Origin: Fasciola hepatica
Taxonomy: Eukaryota > Platyhelminthes > Trematoda > Plagiorchiida > Fasciolidae
Direction of reading: 5' to 3'
DNA: 64,000 nt
NCBI GenBank assembly: GCA_948099385.1
Contig: CANUEZ040000183.1
Coordinates: forward strand, 3,224,001-3,288,000
This document shows, piece after piece, positions 50,095 to 61,577 of this stretch. The stretch's first letter is position 1; each line of letters starts with the position of its first letter. A program made the translations under genes and the position numbers. Under the pieces are notes generated by a model, which saw nothing but the letters and a program-made list of their open reading frames with translations, did no database searches and was not told the origin of the DNA.

Positions 50095-50375
50095 GAAATC
50101 GTTGGTGCATTGCCCGTCTTTTACCACGCATACAACTCCGCCGACTGCGTTGGTTTGGTCACATGCTCCCTAAACTTGGCCACGCCCTAACCGGCACTGC
50201 TTTGGCGCCAACTCCGTCTCGACTGGTGTCCCGACAGGGAGGACAGTTAAAAACCTGGCTGGATACCGTTTTCGAAGACAAACGAACTTGGCCTTCGTTT
50301 GGTGTACGGCACTCGCAAATGGAAGTTGAACTGGGTTGCAATCTGCAAGGATCTTAATGCCAACCACATAGACTG
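50095..50375 (+). mobile_element. LINE tail fragment within the OGFOD1-like intron
   Basis: A frame from about 50139 reads LRRLRWFGHMLPKLGHALTG, then SRLVSRQGGQLKTWLDTVFE and DKRTWPSFGV, the W-F-G-H...GGQ-x-x-TW tail typical of RTE/CR1-group C-termini. It is antisense to the host gene. Confidence 0.65.
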
Positions 50376-51489
50376 TCAATTAATTTTTGTAATTTGTATT
50401 CCGAATACATTATCGTTTGTTCAACTCATGAGTAGCGTGTACATGCATCATGGACCTCCAACATTTATGATCTAATTCTCCGTTTCTAAGGTATTGACGC
50501 AATTCAGTTTTACATTTTATGACGTATAGTGCATGAACATACTACGTTTATGTTCCTGACCCTGTGTTCTATGACTGTACATTTCCATTGTAAGGAAAAT
50601 CTGCCGAGCGTCCCACCCACGCATGGAAGCCGTCCGCCCCGCTGCCCACGTCCTAAACCGTTAGACCACAGACCGCACGTGCGACACAGACAAGTCGATT
50701 GTCAGGTTCATCTGTTCACGTCGATATATATTACTTCTGTCATTTTCAATTGCTACTATCTGTACTTTCATTTTGGCGACGCCTTATAATATACAAATTT
50801 GTATATTCTAATTATAGATTATTTTCTTATCCTGTGACTGAAGCTATTATTTCATGTTAGCCCGAAAGTTTCTTGATATAGTATCTGTACCGTAACCGTG
50901 CTGCGCTACAGTTTCGCTTGATTCCTTGCTGAGTGGACCGTTTATGACCGCACTGTCTCGATTTACCGGATAATCTTCTGTACCGTTGTTCTTTGTTGCT
51001 CACTTGGCTATATGCTATTTGCATTTATGTATTTCCATGCACTGCATTATTTAGAACCACGAATTTACGATAAACACGGTTACATGATTGGGATTTGTTC
51101 TGCTGTCCGTAGCCGTGTACAGCCCATATCGTGCGTAAAGCTAGTGAGACTAAGTTTTCTGCTATATTGACGGTCCAAGTAATCGGGATATTTGCGACAT
51201 GGACCATTGCGATTGGAGACATTCACGAAGCCGGTCTATCCTGTCCAAGGAGCCAGCTGCAGTTAAATAAAGTTAAGTAAATTGTAAGTCGAAAATACTG
51301 CTGTCACTGATCTTCGTTTCTAGAGAACGATCTAATGGGGTTTGTTCGGGTACCGAACACTTACATCAACAACTACTACTGGCGCCATCAGTAGCAAAGA
51401 CAGAAATCCAAAACTCCGACAGCAGGGCCATAATTATTGCACCGCATTGTATTGTATCAAAGATTCCAACAACTTCAAAAACTCACATT

Positions 51490-53330
51490 TTAGCCAAATG
51501 AAGAGAAACTGACTTATGTCACTTTGAAGTAAGCAGAATAAATAAATACTGCAGAAATAACACTGGTTCATGTGCGGTTCCTCGGTGACTTTCATCTTGT
51601 CGACTAGAACGCGTTAAACAAGGCACTGTAGAGTTGCGATAGATGCTTATGAGGGAGGGGGTAAGTTTGAATGCGGAACGTGTGAAGATGCGAAAGGCAT
51701 GAAGATAAGTCGTGGTACAGGGCATGGATGGGGTCCATTAGAATCTTCTTCGGGAATAATTCACAAGCAATTACGTGCAAATCACAAACTTTGGAGGTAA
51801 GAGAGCCCATGAAAATCAGAGACACGATTGATAATGGCCAGGCCGCGATTTAATGTGGTGAAATCTTTATTAAGTAAACCAGGAAAGATTACAGGGGAGC
51901 ATTAAAGAATATATTGATGGACAACCGGAAAAATGACAGCTTGCGTGGTACCAAACTGCCTTAGCCTGCAAATTTCAAGCGACTGTCTACGTAGTTTCAT
52001 AACACAATCAAGACTATGAGAGGACCCCTGTAAATTAGTGCTGATTTTATTGCCTAAGTACTCGACCAATTCAGCTCTAGAGATGGGGGCATTATTGATG
52101 ACTGACTGCTCATTGGGGTAAGAGGAACGAGAAAGATAGAAAGTACATTCAAACCATCTGGAAATGTTAAGACGTAGTCCAGAATGGGACGAAAAATCCA
52201 GAATACTGTTTAATTCCTCCGAAAAAGAGTTAGTCTGGAGTTGTTAGTCAAAGGACATGATAAACTTGTATCAACTCTAGCACATTGAGTTCTGTTGGAA
52301 AAGTGGCCTTTCAATCACGAGAGTGAAAAAGTAGGACAGATAAAAAAACCAGCTTTTGAAGAATTAGAGGACGGCAAATTGAATCAAAAGCGGAAGAATA
52401 ATCGAGGAAAATACCTCGAACAGAATTCATGGAACTAATTAAGTTGATGAAAATGAAATGGCCAACTGAAATAACTTCATCCAGAGTGCACTTGTTGGAG
52501 TTGTACGCAAACTGATAGGGGTCATTCGGAACAAAAACGAGGAGCGCAATCGACTTAGGATAGCGCGCTTCGTCAACTTGAGCTCAGAAGTGATGGAGAT
52601 GGGACGAAAACGTTTTGACAAAATGTTGGAAGTAGAGTGTTTAGGAATACGTAATACTGTCGCGGAACTCCAGCATCAACAGATTTATTGATGAGGAAAG
52701 TCATAATTTCGGATAGTTGACTTGTTCCAAACCTGAGAACAGTGAAGGATAAATCATCTGCACCCATAGCAGAAGCTCATTTTGAAGTTCGAAGAAACTG
52801 AGACTTTTTCTGGGGAAAACTGCTCTATATCTGAGGACACAGAGGGAAAATAGGATGGTAGCGTATCCGATGAGAGATGAATAAACGCGGTGTTCAGGCT
52901 ATCGGCATCTATGTCGTAGTTTTTGACCGAGCCCATTATCCACATAGAAGCCGGATTCCGTGTCAGGAAAGTTTAGTATTGGTGGTACAGAAAAAATGAT
53001 GGAAAAATGTTGTATTCAGCCATCGTACCTCTTGTCTAATCAGGATGGAGTGTCGTTTCACAGAGGCCTGGTCGTGTAGTTTATAGGCATGTTCTTTTTG
53101 CGTTCTCAGAGATTTCAGGAATGGAACAGCTATTTTGTCGTTGTTAGGAAATACAGTCTCCATAGGACCACACAAATCAAATGCCAAACTGTATCTTTGT
53201 AAATAAGTCTGGCGGGTAAGGAGGGCAATCGAAATTCACGAAGAAGCAACGGAAAGGGATCTTTGAAGAAGGTTATGTTGGTGGGTGAAAGGTTTCTAGA
53301 GGTGATTTTCATTTGTATTGTCCTAACAAA
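51490..53330 (-). mobile_element. Decayed CR1-like LINE inside the OGFOD1-like intron
   Basis: The minus strand reads, from 53.3 kb downwards, through a degraded N-terminal region, then GADDLSFTVLRFGTSQLSEI, FRPISITSELKLTKRAIL, PYQFAYNSNKCTLDEVIS and the catalytic block GIFLDYSSAFDSICRP, with the first catalytic Asp present (about 52385-52412). Further on come DFSSHSGLRLNISR and VEYLGNKISTNLQGSSHS (about 52.05-52.2 kb), then a C-terminal tail to about 51.5 kb. Multiple stops and frameshifts are present. No readable YADD box was found. The element has the same orientation as the host gene, which makes its internal signals potentially relevant to transcript processing. Confidence 0.72.
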
Positions 53331-54574
53331 TGAACATCGAGCTGGACGTGAATAAATTTAGGATCTGATGACAATGAGAGCATGATCACTTGTTCAAACA
53401 GGAGCTTTCAGTTGTAAGTGAAAATGTTCGGGATGGTTTGTGATAATTCTACCTAAAACACTATTATCTCTACCTAAGATAAGACAGAAGTCATTTGAAG
53501 TAAAAGCAAATAACGGATATGTAGGTGCACGATTAAAATCATTGATAACAATACATAGACAGCCACATAGTATTGAAATCAGAACGGGTATAAAAGCGTC
53601 AAAAAAACAAGTTAATGTCCCTCTGGGAGCAAAAGGGAGTTATGCACAGGTTACTGATCACAGTACCTCGAATAGACGATAACCTAGCGTGACATTTAAC
53701 AACCATGCATTCAATACCATTACGAGAGGAAGTAAAAAGAACTTAGGACTTCCCAGACCACTCGGAATTGGTGTAAGTTATCACACCACCACCTGCCTTC
53801 TTCTTGCACTGTTTTCTGTCTTGACGAAAGCACTCGAAGTTCCCAAGCGTTCGGGTTCGTCGTCAGTAATTCCAACTAAACAAGACTCTTGAATTCAGGT
53901 CAGTGAGTTGTTCGTGTTGATTCGATAGTTTAGGAAACTGGTTAGGAAAGACATCTTCCCAAAAAGGCACCGAATGTTAGTATTGACCAATAAGGGAACT
54001 GTCATCTTTTTGGCGTTTTACGAGCAACAGCATTCTGCCAACCGGTTCGCTGACGTTTCCGAATCCAACTCGATCTCAGCCAGCTTTCATAAAAACCAGT
54101 AGTGGATAGTGAAGTGGAACATACTGTGTCTCTAATCTAAGCGGATGATTCTTTTGAGTAGCGGATTTTGGGTGACGTGTTTATTTTTAGAATAATTCTA
54201 AAGTGGCATTGGTCAAGTTCACAACAAAATGTAGAGCAGCCAATCGTGTAGGGCACCGGTTTTTTACACCGTACAAAATTTCCTAGTTCGCTGTGATTTC
54301 CAAACAGAGTAGCCCAAATTTTAGCCAAATAGATGATTTGGAGCGCCTGTTATGTCGCGTTCTTGATCAATAAACGGATTTCGCGCGAAAATCACAGGTG
54401 GCTGTGGTTCGGCAAAAACCAAACGTGTCAATTCCAAACACAATGACTATAGTCACAAAAGCCATTACCGTGCTAGACGAACAGACCGGAATGTTTCAGG
54501 TGTCTGTTCTACCACTGCGACAAAAAAACCGAGAATCAAACAGAGTAAGAGAATGGATAGAACAGGTTGCTTAC

Positions 54575-54934
54575 ATCATCTTTCTCATCCTTCGCAACGT
54601 AAACAATCTGACCACCCCACGCAGCATCCCAACATGACGAGGTGGGCTCTTTAGATGAATTTACTGCTTCCCCAGATGCCGTATTTGATTTCTTTCTCTT
54701 CAATGGTGTACCATATCCAGCCAAATGAAGCACTGCTTCAACACGCCAGTTCCCACCAATCAATTCGGTATCGGCTAACAGGGTGTAACAACCGGGACTC
54801 CAACGGCGTAGCTGCGGTTCATTTAGTGAGGCACATTGGGACGATACGGAAGAACTCGTGCTGATATTTGTAGGCACATCTTCCGCCGTGCGTGCGCGCT
54901 TCGCCGCGGGAATAGAACTTTCCTCAACTGTGGG
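54575..54934 (-). CDS. OGFOD1: OGFOD1-like prolyl 3-hydroxylase, penultimate exon
   Basis: This internal exon has 120 codons in phase 0. It opens with a low-complexity linker containing a basic AAKRAR motif, which could be a nuclear localisation signal, and then enters the conserved C-terminal domain. LRRWSPGCYTLLAD matches human LRHWKTGHYTLIHD, and WDAAWGGQIVYVAKDEKDD matches W-PEYGG-TSYIAKGEDEE. Between these lies a Lys/Ser-rich insert (LKRKKSN onward) that human OGFOD1 lacks. The donor is GATGAT before GTAAGC, joining in phase 0 to the terminal exon. The 5' edge is ambiguous: a TAG acceptor at 54935-54937 gives this exon, while a CAG acceptor at 54928-54930 starts it at 54927 and would need the alternative upstream donor. 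OGFOD1 is reported in nucleus and cytoplasm. The intron downstream is 5.8 kb and filled with repeats. Confidence 0.88.
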
Positions 54935-57900
54935 CTATCGTACAAGGTAATTTGAAAAGGAAACATCACGAGCAGACACAAGACACGCGAAAACAAAATA
55001 ACTTGATCAATTATCGAAAAAACTAAGCGTTTCAAATTAGAGTGATCCATTTGCCAAGTGTCGAAGGCTACCGGTTCGGTCCGGTGGCTTGGGTTGCATT
55101 CACGTATGGGTTACGGAATCCCAAGGAGTTGAATATTTTTGACAGTTGAATCAACGTGTGAGGGTGCGGGCTAACACATCGCCGATAGATGGCCTAGTTG
55201 CGTTGTCAGACAGCACGCAAGCGCCTGTTCAGAATCCAGATCAAGGCCTAAAGCAACGAAATCGTGAACGATAGGATAGTGGACCGATAAAACGAGAACT
55301 GATTCCCATCAAACGATGGTTGACAGTTTGACCAACCAACCAGAAGAGACGCTACCCGATGCCGGCTTGAACCAATTAGTTTGTGATACATCGATTGATA
55401 ATAGTGACTCTATCCCATACGAACAATATGCTCCGAGCTAATAAGCTGAGATGGTTCGAAGCCAGAAGAGTTCTCGTATTAGTGGGAAAGACTATAGAAC
55501 ACAAACCAACATCGCTTTGAAATGTAGAACTCAAACGCGATCCTGAATACACTGGGCAAACCGATCCTTTTTGGCTTCTTTCTTCAGGTTTGTGTCGGCG
55601 GAAAAGTGTCCCTGATTTTCTTTTTGGCAAAGCAATCGGGTGCGCTGTGTTGAACATTATGAATCGTGTTGGTTGTTCTACCATTTTACTTGGATTTGGT
55701 CTTTGTTCGTGGTGGGTAATACCCTAGAGAAAATCATTACAGATAACAAGTTCATACGGGCCAAATCTGTGAAAATTCGGCTGTTTTTATCCAGTTGATT
55801 CATCGTCTGATTACTGGTTAGATTCATTGAAGAAAATAGATCAAAAGAAGCCGATTTGTTGATTTGTTCCATGATATAAGCGACCGGATCATTATGAGAA
55901 GGAAATATTCATTAGTCCTGACACTGAAACTGAAAGACGCAAATGAAATAATCCTGTTATATCCAGTAACAGGCAGTGACCGTGTGGTCGAACTTCGTCC
56001 CTTGTAAGCAACCACCAGTCCAATTTGAATATCATTCGAAGATAGTGTTGAAACATTTTGTTTCGGTCGATTCGCTTCCATCAACAAACCACTAATCAAA
56101 TTTACGAGACCGATGCATGGCTGCACACAATACGGAGTTGGAATAAGACGAAATTTTATTTCTGATGAGTAAATCAGAACCGGCTGGTTTCAATGACCAG
56201 TGAATGGGTCACATCGACAGTTCAGTGCACTATAAAAATAACCGGTGATCCACAGAATGGGACTAACAGACCATGTTGAATGAATGAACTGATTTTATTC
56301 CGCAGGTTTTTTCTGCTGCACTACGCTTGATCCTCTCGTGTGCTACACTAAGTCAGGTCTCGGGGGTCAAGGTCGCTGGTCTATCGTTAAGTACTTTCGT
56401 TCAAGGTCAAGCAGTTTAGTCATGCTCATGGTTTGTCATAAAGGGTACTTTTATGGACACAGAAATGAAGCTACTGAAGATCTGTACGAATCAAAGGCAA
56501 CTTAAACAGCCGCAAGAACGTGGTCATTTTACAATGTCAGTTATTAGTGTCCATGCAGTTTGCATTGTTAAATAAAAACGCATGGTTCTACATATTCTGA
56601 TCGTCTTGAGGAACACAGAGTGAATTGTTAGCCCCAGAATATAGATAGCGTCGTTCACGAAACGAGGTATAAACTCTTCAGCTGTCTTTAGTTATGGCTG
56701 TAAACAATGGCGTACGCGTACTTTTCTTGCTTTTCCTTTGACTGTGGTCCACCTCCGTATTCCTTCATGACTGCTTGCACTGTTCCATCGTTCTTTCTCC
56801 GATTGCTTTGTCTGTCTGGACACTGATCTACAGCCTTAGCCTTTCTTCATTACTTGCCTGGGAGTGAGTGTAGTGGAAAGGGCATATACCCCATAGCCAC
56901 GAAGCCCCACTGTACTATTGGGGATAACCGGCAACCAGACCCTGAGAGTTGAAGTAACGTAGAACCACATGAGGTCCTAGCAGGTCAGGTGTGGTAACGA
57001 TTCGGATGACAGTGGATTACTGTCTACCACCAAACTAACCGGTGATTGCGGGGATTCAAACCTCGGACCTCCGAGGCGGTAATCCAACGCTCTAAACCAC
57101 TCGACCACCACCAGCCCTCGTCATTGTCTCTTCACTGTGCCTCGTCCACGCTTCTCTCTCATCCTCGTACGTACGCCTCCATTGTGATCGATTATTGGCG
57201 CTCCATCTGCAATAAATGCCGACTACCATTGTAAACCCTGGACTTGGTCCTGCTTCACCCCGCGTGCATTTTCCTAGTCGCATCTGACGAACACCGGTTT
57301 GTGAATTCTATGGCAGATCGCCCACAATTTGTGTTATTCACTTGTTTAATTCATCCCCAAGTACACGTAGTTCACCCACCCGCCTTATCTGACACTGGTT
57401 TTCGGGACCGTATTCTACGACTAACTCAACCTGAGGGCAACGGTCATTGCAAGTTTTCTAATTTCTAACTGAGGTTCACGCTGAGAGGTGGCAATCAAAA
57501 CCACCGCTGTCGGTGCACGGTTAAGGGTTATTCAAAATAAACAGTCTCTGTTGATGCGGTAAACACTCGCACATCGATTACCACGTGCAACGAATAAATC
57601 TCGGCCTCTCTAACCACCCAGACTGCATTATGCGTTTGTGAGCGTTCGACAAGCGACGTAACCTTTTCCTACAACGTGCGTCATTAATTGGAGACCTTGG
57701 ACAGCCAAAGAGACCAATTTTCCATCCTGTTCTTTAAACAACCGTGTCATAGGAAGGAATGAGCTTGCGAGTGCGGGGACTACCGAAAAGTGAAACTCTT
57801 GTCTTGTCAATTAAACCCGCAGGCTCAACACCATATACAGCCGGGCGATCCTAGTCTAAATTAAACCTAAAAAACCCTCACACAACTGAGTGGCATTCCC

Positions 57901-58497
57901 TAATGCGTGATTCATTCCCTACAGAAGCTGCTTATCCAGGAGAGTTGACATTGCATGTTGAATCCTATTGTATGCAAATCCAGTATCACTGCTGTGTAAC
58001 AAATCAACCCTTAAAAAATCAAGCCCGTGACTACTAAAATTGACAAGAAAATAATTCAGTACCACCCAAACCATGGGTGGGAACTCTAAATTTACGTCAT
58101 GTGACTCCTGATGTAAGATAATATGAATATGTGTATTCTTCTGCTGACAACCTAATGCTGAGACTGTATGTACAATGTGTTACACAGAATTTGAACTCGC
58201 GAACAAATTTATATTAAATGGGGTTGAAAAACAAACTGTGACAAGAGAACCACAACTGACTTCGGCTGAGTCATATGCGTCAGGGTTGTCAACAGGGCCT
58301 ATTTCCGACTTCAAGGTCCCAACCATGCACCTATGAGGGACTGACAGAGGCGAACCTCGTCGTTTACATTAGTATAGAGGAATATTACAATAAGAACAAG
58401 AGAGAAGATATCATCGATTGAGCTGAGAAAAGCAATCCAAAAAGATGAGGATGATCAAAACGTGGCAAAAATGTTATCGTCACATTGACTCACTCAC
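54935..58497 (-). other. Intron of the OGFOD1-like gene
   Basis: This 3.6 kb intron has a GTGAGT donor and a TAG or CAG acceptor. It carries a full SINE on the same strand at 56.87-57.12 kb. The rest, 55.0-56.86 and 57.12-58.49 kb, contains several 60-100 residue open frames with no recognisable similarity; they are probably chance or old repeat. Confidence 0.65.
56868..57118 (-). repeat. tRNA-derived SINE, full-length copy
   Basis: Minus-strand sequence starts with a tRNA-like head: TCGAGTGGTTTAGAGCG as an A-box region and GAGGTTTGAATCCCCGC as a B box. It is followed by a body containing GTGGTAGACAGTAATCCACT, TCTCAGGGTCTGGTTGCCGG and CCCCAATAGTACAGTGG. The same body recurs at 39.5, 44.2, 63.4 and, more weakly, 10.1 kb. 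It sits in an intron of the OGFOD1-like gene, on the same strand. Confidence 0.75.
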
Positions 58498-58666
58498 AGA
58501 TTTCATATCCAACATTCTTGATTCCGGATGAAAACGAACGCCTGTAAGATCGCTTAGAATTACCAGCATAGCTTCGGACGTGAATAGACGATACAGTTGC
58601 CGTAGAATGTCCGGAAGAAGGTCATCTTTTCCTGCGAATGAATCCCGATTGACTGCCTGATAATTT
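58498..58666 (-). CDS. OGFOD1: OGFOD1-like prolyl 3-hydroxylase, internal exon
   Basis: This is the most upstream exon recognised. It encodes one leading base plus 56 codons, including LLPDILRQLYRLFTSEAMLV and ILSDLTGVRFHP, which align with human LPEILKECMKLFRSEALFL and LLSNFTGLKLHF. This is the start of the C-terminal domain, after the link from the catalytic domain. The acceptor is CCAAAATCAG, preceded by a pyrimidine-rich run; the donor is AAATCT before GTGAGT. A second overlapping GTGAGT four bases further on would shift the phase by one and pair with the alternative acceptor of the next exon. The exon needs an upstream exon ending on two bases of a codon. No such exon with OGFOD1 similarity was found up to 64000, so the HxD...H catalytic domain is probably outside the window. 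Confidence 0.82.
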
Positions 58667-59439
58667 CTGATTTTGGAGAACAGCAGAAACCGTAAACAAC
58701 AGATGGGTGAATTCATCGGGTTAACATCCATGGATATATCGGGAAGCCAGGTGATAAAAGAAACTTCATGAAAGCGATATGTTTCACAGGTATTAAGTCG
58801 AGCAGAACTGTTGACTGAACTTCTTTCCAGGCTGCACATCAGAATGGAAAGAATGCAAGTAAATAAAAACCGGAAATCGGTTATTTCACAGTAATTCCTG
58901 TATTTTAGGAACCAAACACCGAAGTTTACTAGTCAACTTCAGTTCGGTTAAGTTTGAACAAACAATCAACAAGCACTGAGTGCGGTGGTGCTGGTTGTGC
59001 TATCCCTCAGTATAATTATTGGAGTGGAGACTGTTGTGGCAACAGATGGCGATGATCAAATTGATCAACCAAGAATCCCAGATCGAAAAAGCGGTGTTTA
59101 ATTAAGAAGCATTCGGCAACAAACAAGAAAAACACCATCAGTCAACAAGCGGACCTCAGCAGGACCCCAAGTAGGCAGCAAAACGACTCGAATTTAGAAG
59201 TAAACATCGAAACATCAGTCGGTTTACTGCAGCCGGAATGGTGCATATAAGAACAAGCCCAGTGGTCGCAAGCATATAGTCAAAGGGAAGTTGAAATGCA
59301 CAGGCAGTCGGAGGATTAATCTTGCTGCAGCGAGGGCATGGGAACGAACTACTTGAACGGCCGCAAATGTTTTACTGTTTATAACTGTCTGACTGAAAAA
59401 CACAGATGCCCTGCCGGTTTCGCTTTTTCTCGGCAATGT

Positions 59440-59760
59440 CACGAACTGCACAATCTGAGCTATCCCAAAACCATTACCTACTTTAACGAACATCGCATAC
59501 GTCAAGGAAGTCTTTCGAGAACATGTGCAACATAAATCCCAAACATTTCAACCTGATGAGCGTTAGCTTAATCTGGTGATTTGTTTTGTGTATCGAATAC
59601 TCCGTGCCTAGCCTGAGCATGACTGATGCAGTGTTCCCGCCGGATTCGAGCAATGCTAAAAAGACTTGGTGATCAAATACCGATAATCTTTGTGTATCTC
59701 CCACTCGCAGTGGCCGTTTCCGAACAGCACAGAAACAACCTAACTACTGTAGCACCTTGG
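59440..59760 (-). mobile_element. RTE-like LINE tail fragment
   Basis: The minus strand contains LLESGGNTASVMLRLGTEYS and IRLKCLGFMLHMFSKDF, corresponding to the LLKSSGN...MLRL block of the 23.6 kb copy and the R-L-x-x-L-G-x-x-L-R-M tail. Decayed, with the flanks unresolved. Confidence 0.5.
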
Positions 59761-59994
59761 ACCTTGAAGGTGCAAAACGTATCTGCTGCGCACTCTCTGT
59801 TATAGTTGGGTAACGTTAAACAGTTACAAAGGATACAGTACGGCTTAATGAATTAATTGTGCATGGTGTCAAACAATATGCTCGGTTATCACAGCCATCG
59901 ACTACAGCATATCCATAACGATTCCGGTCAGTGCTTTAAACTTTCATCGTACTCAGCTGTCGCCATCCAAATATGGGATAAGTTATCAAACTGG

Positions 59995-60345
59995 TTTATT
60001 CTTCCGTGATACCCACATTGTCTTCAACACTAATCAGCCGATATGGCATGTGCTTACCCCACCTAACTGCAAAATGCTTTTACGAGACTGGCAGGAGCCT
60101 ACGCCTCTCAACCATCTTTTGAGGGAAGTAGTTGGAATTGTTCAATAACGGTAATTACACCGGGAGCCGATTGCAGTTGGAGGTAGAGTTGAACAGATCA
60201 CATCACGAATAGCGAAAACCAGACCGGCTTTCGGGAATCCGCGACACTTACGGCGTCTCCAAAACATTCGCCTCTCATTGAAGGGACGGGTTTACAACGC
60301 AACAGTGCACTGCGTTTTGCTTTACGGCTAAGTGGCTGGCTACTC
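59995..60345 (+). mobile_element. RTE-like LINE, reverse transcriptase thumb
   Basis: The plus strand reads IWHVLTPPNCKMLLRDW (family MFGMRFAPSKCKMLLQDW) and then QITSRIAKTRPAFGNPRHLR and NIRLSLKGRVYNATVHCVLL before YG and a stop (60.21-60.33 kb). This is the thumb and connection region following the palm. It is probably continuous with the plus-strand tail at 60.92-61.17 kb, interrupted by an opposite-strand copy. Confidence 0.7.
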
Positions 60346-60589
60346 CAAACTGAGGACGCACGGCGACCTCCCATACTCTAACACCGATGTCTCTGATGTA
60401 GTGTTCGCGTTCGATGAGAAAACCGTATGAGCTACGATGAGGTCCATCATTTTCATATACGGATAAATGTTCATTAATATCCCAAAAACAGTACAGAAGC
60501 GTCGTACCATGCAGAACATGAATCCACTAATAAATTTACACAGTACGGAAAATGGGGTTTCAAGAAGTGGAAACACAGGTTTCCACAAT

Positions 60590-60920
60590 TAACCGCCACC
60601 GACTGCGATTTTGAGCCTTATCCAACAACGTATCCGACTAAGCGTGTTGTGGAACTCGAAGTACCGAGCCAGGTAGACATGAGGAGCCAACAGAAGCAAG
60701 CATCGATGTCAGCTGTTGACCGACCGGTACCGCGCCATAACCTGACCTTCATACGGCCTTTTCCAGTTAACCCAGGACTCCGTGAGCAAAGCACGGCGGA
60801 GGAGTCGATGGAGGCCTACGTAGTGCGTGCCCTAACCAACGAAGCCAGTGAACTGACAATACACCAACTGAGAACGTGCACGTCCGGCTCCGAAAACGCA
60901 TAAACAAACCGTGAAGTCGC
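60590..60920 (-). mobile_element. RTE-like LINE tail, minus orientation
   Basis: The minus strand reads SVHWLRWLGHALRRPPSTPP (60.79-60.86 kb), then QQLTSMLASVGSSCLPG and SDTLLDKAQNRSRWRLIVE (60.60-60.71 kb), matching the conserved tail order RLRWLGHVLRMP ... LxSVGxxRLPGW ... TLxDMAQNRxxWR. It faces a plus-strand tail of the same family immediately to its right. Confidence 0.65.
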
Positions 60921-61350
60921 TGATCATGTGATGGGCGTGGATAGCCGCCCTCTGACCAAGGTAACCATTCTACCCACCTCCGGCGGCTTGGGCACGTTTT
61001 GCGCATGTATTCCCATCGTCGTGTGCTACTTACACTTCCTGCTTAGACCAGGAAGAGGCGATGATGTGGCGACTGAACACTGACTCGGCTTAGGGGTATT
61101 GAGAGGTTGACGTCGGTACTCGCTTCAGCTGGTGCATCCCAACTTTCCGGTTGGACCTGACGGGAAGGAAACAGATGTAGACTAGAGGTACGAAAGGATA
61201 TGGTTTAGAACCGAAGACGGTGGCGCGAAGGTGGTGCTGCGTACTCCGGAAAATCTTGGGTCCCAAAAATGTATCATTCGCCAAATACAGACGATGAGGC
61301 GCTATGACTGAATCAGGCTGTTGCAGGTCTACGTTCTCTAATGGCACCCT
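60920..61350 (+). mobile_element. RTE-like LINE tail, plus orientation
   Basis: The plus strand reads HVMGVDSRPLTKVTILP, then in an adjacent frame HLRRLGHVLRMYSHRRVLL (60.98-61.03 kb) and GIERLTSVLASAGASQLSGW (about 61.10-61.16 kb), the conserved tail of the RTE-like family. The sequence to about 61.35 kb is assigned by position. Probably the 3' part of the copy starting at 60.0 kb. Confidence 0.65.
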
Positions 61351-61577
61351 CTGGTTAATTGTGTCTCCTTACTTGAGTTACTGCACCATTTTTACATGAA
61401 GAATAGGGGAATTAGAAAATACACCGTAATTATAACGAAGATTAGGATAATATGCCAGGAATAACCGGTCACTTCATCATTGACATTAGAGAAAGGTATT
61501 TCATAAAATCTCAGTAAGTTCGCCGTGCTGACGAGCGTAGTGAATGCGAAGTTGTTCACTATGAAAACTCATCGGCT

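Larger units (their letters stand above)
48751..54574 (-). other. Last intron of the OGFOD1-like gene
   Basis: This 5.8 kb phase-0 intron has a GTAAGC donor and a TTTTACCAG acceptor. It contains a same-strand decayed CR1-like LINE (about 51.5-53.3 kb), an opposite-strand LINE tail (50.1-50.4 kb), a tRNA-like SINE (49.45 kb), two (TA)n tracts and a hammerhead-like motif between them. The remaining sequence, 50.4-51.48 and 53.3-54.57 kb, shows nothing recognisable. Confidence 0.75.

Noticed and set aside
58667..58839. ATG start at 58839 for the internal OGFOD1-like exon
   Set aside because: OGFOD1 similarity begins only near the AAAATCAG acceptor; upstream residues look like intron.
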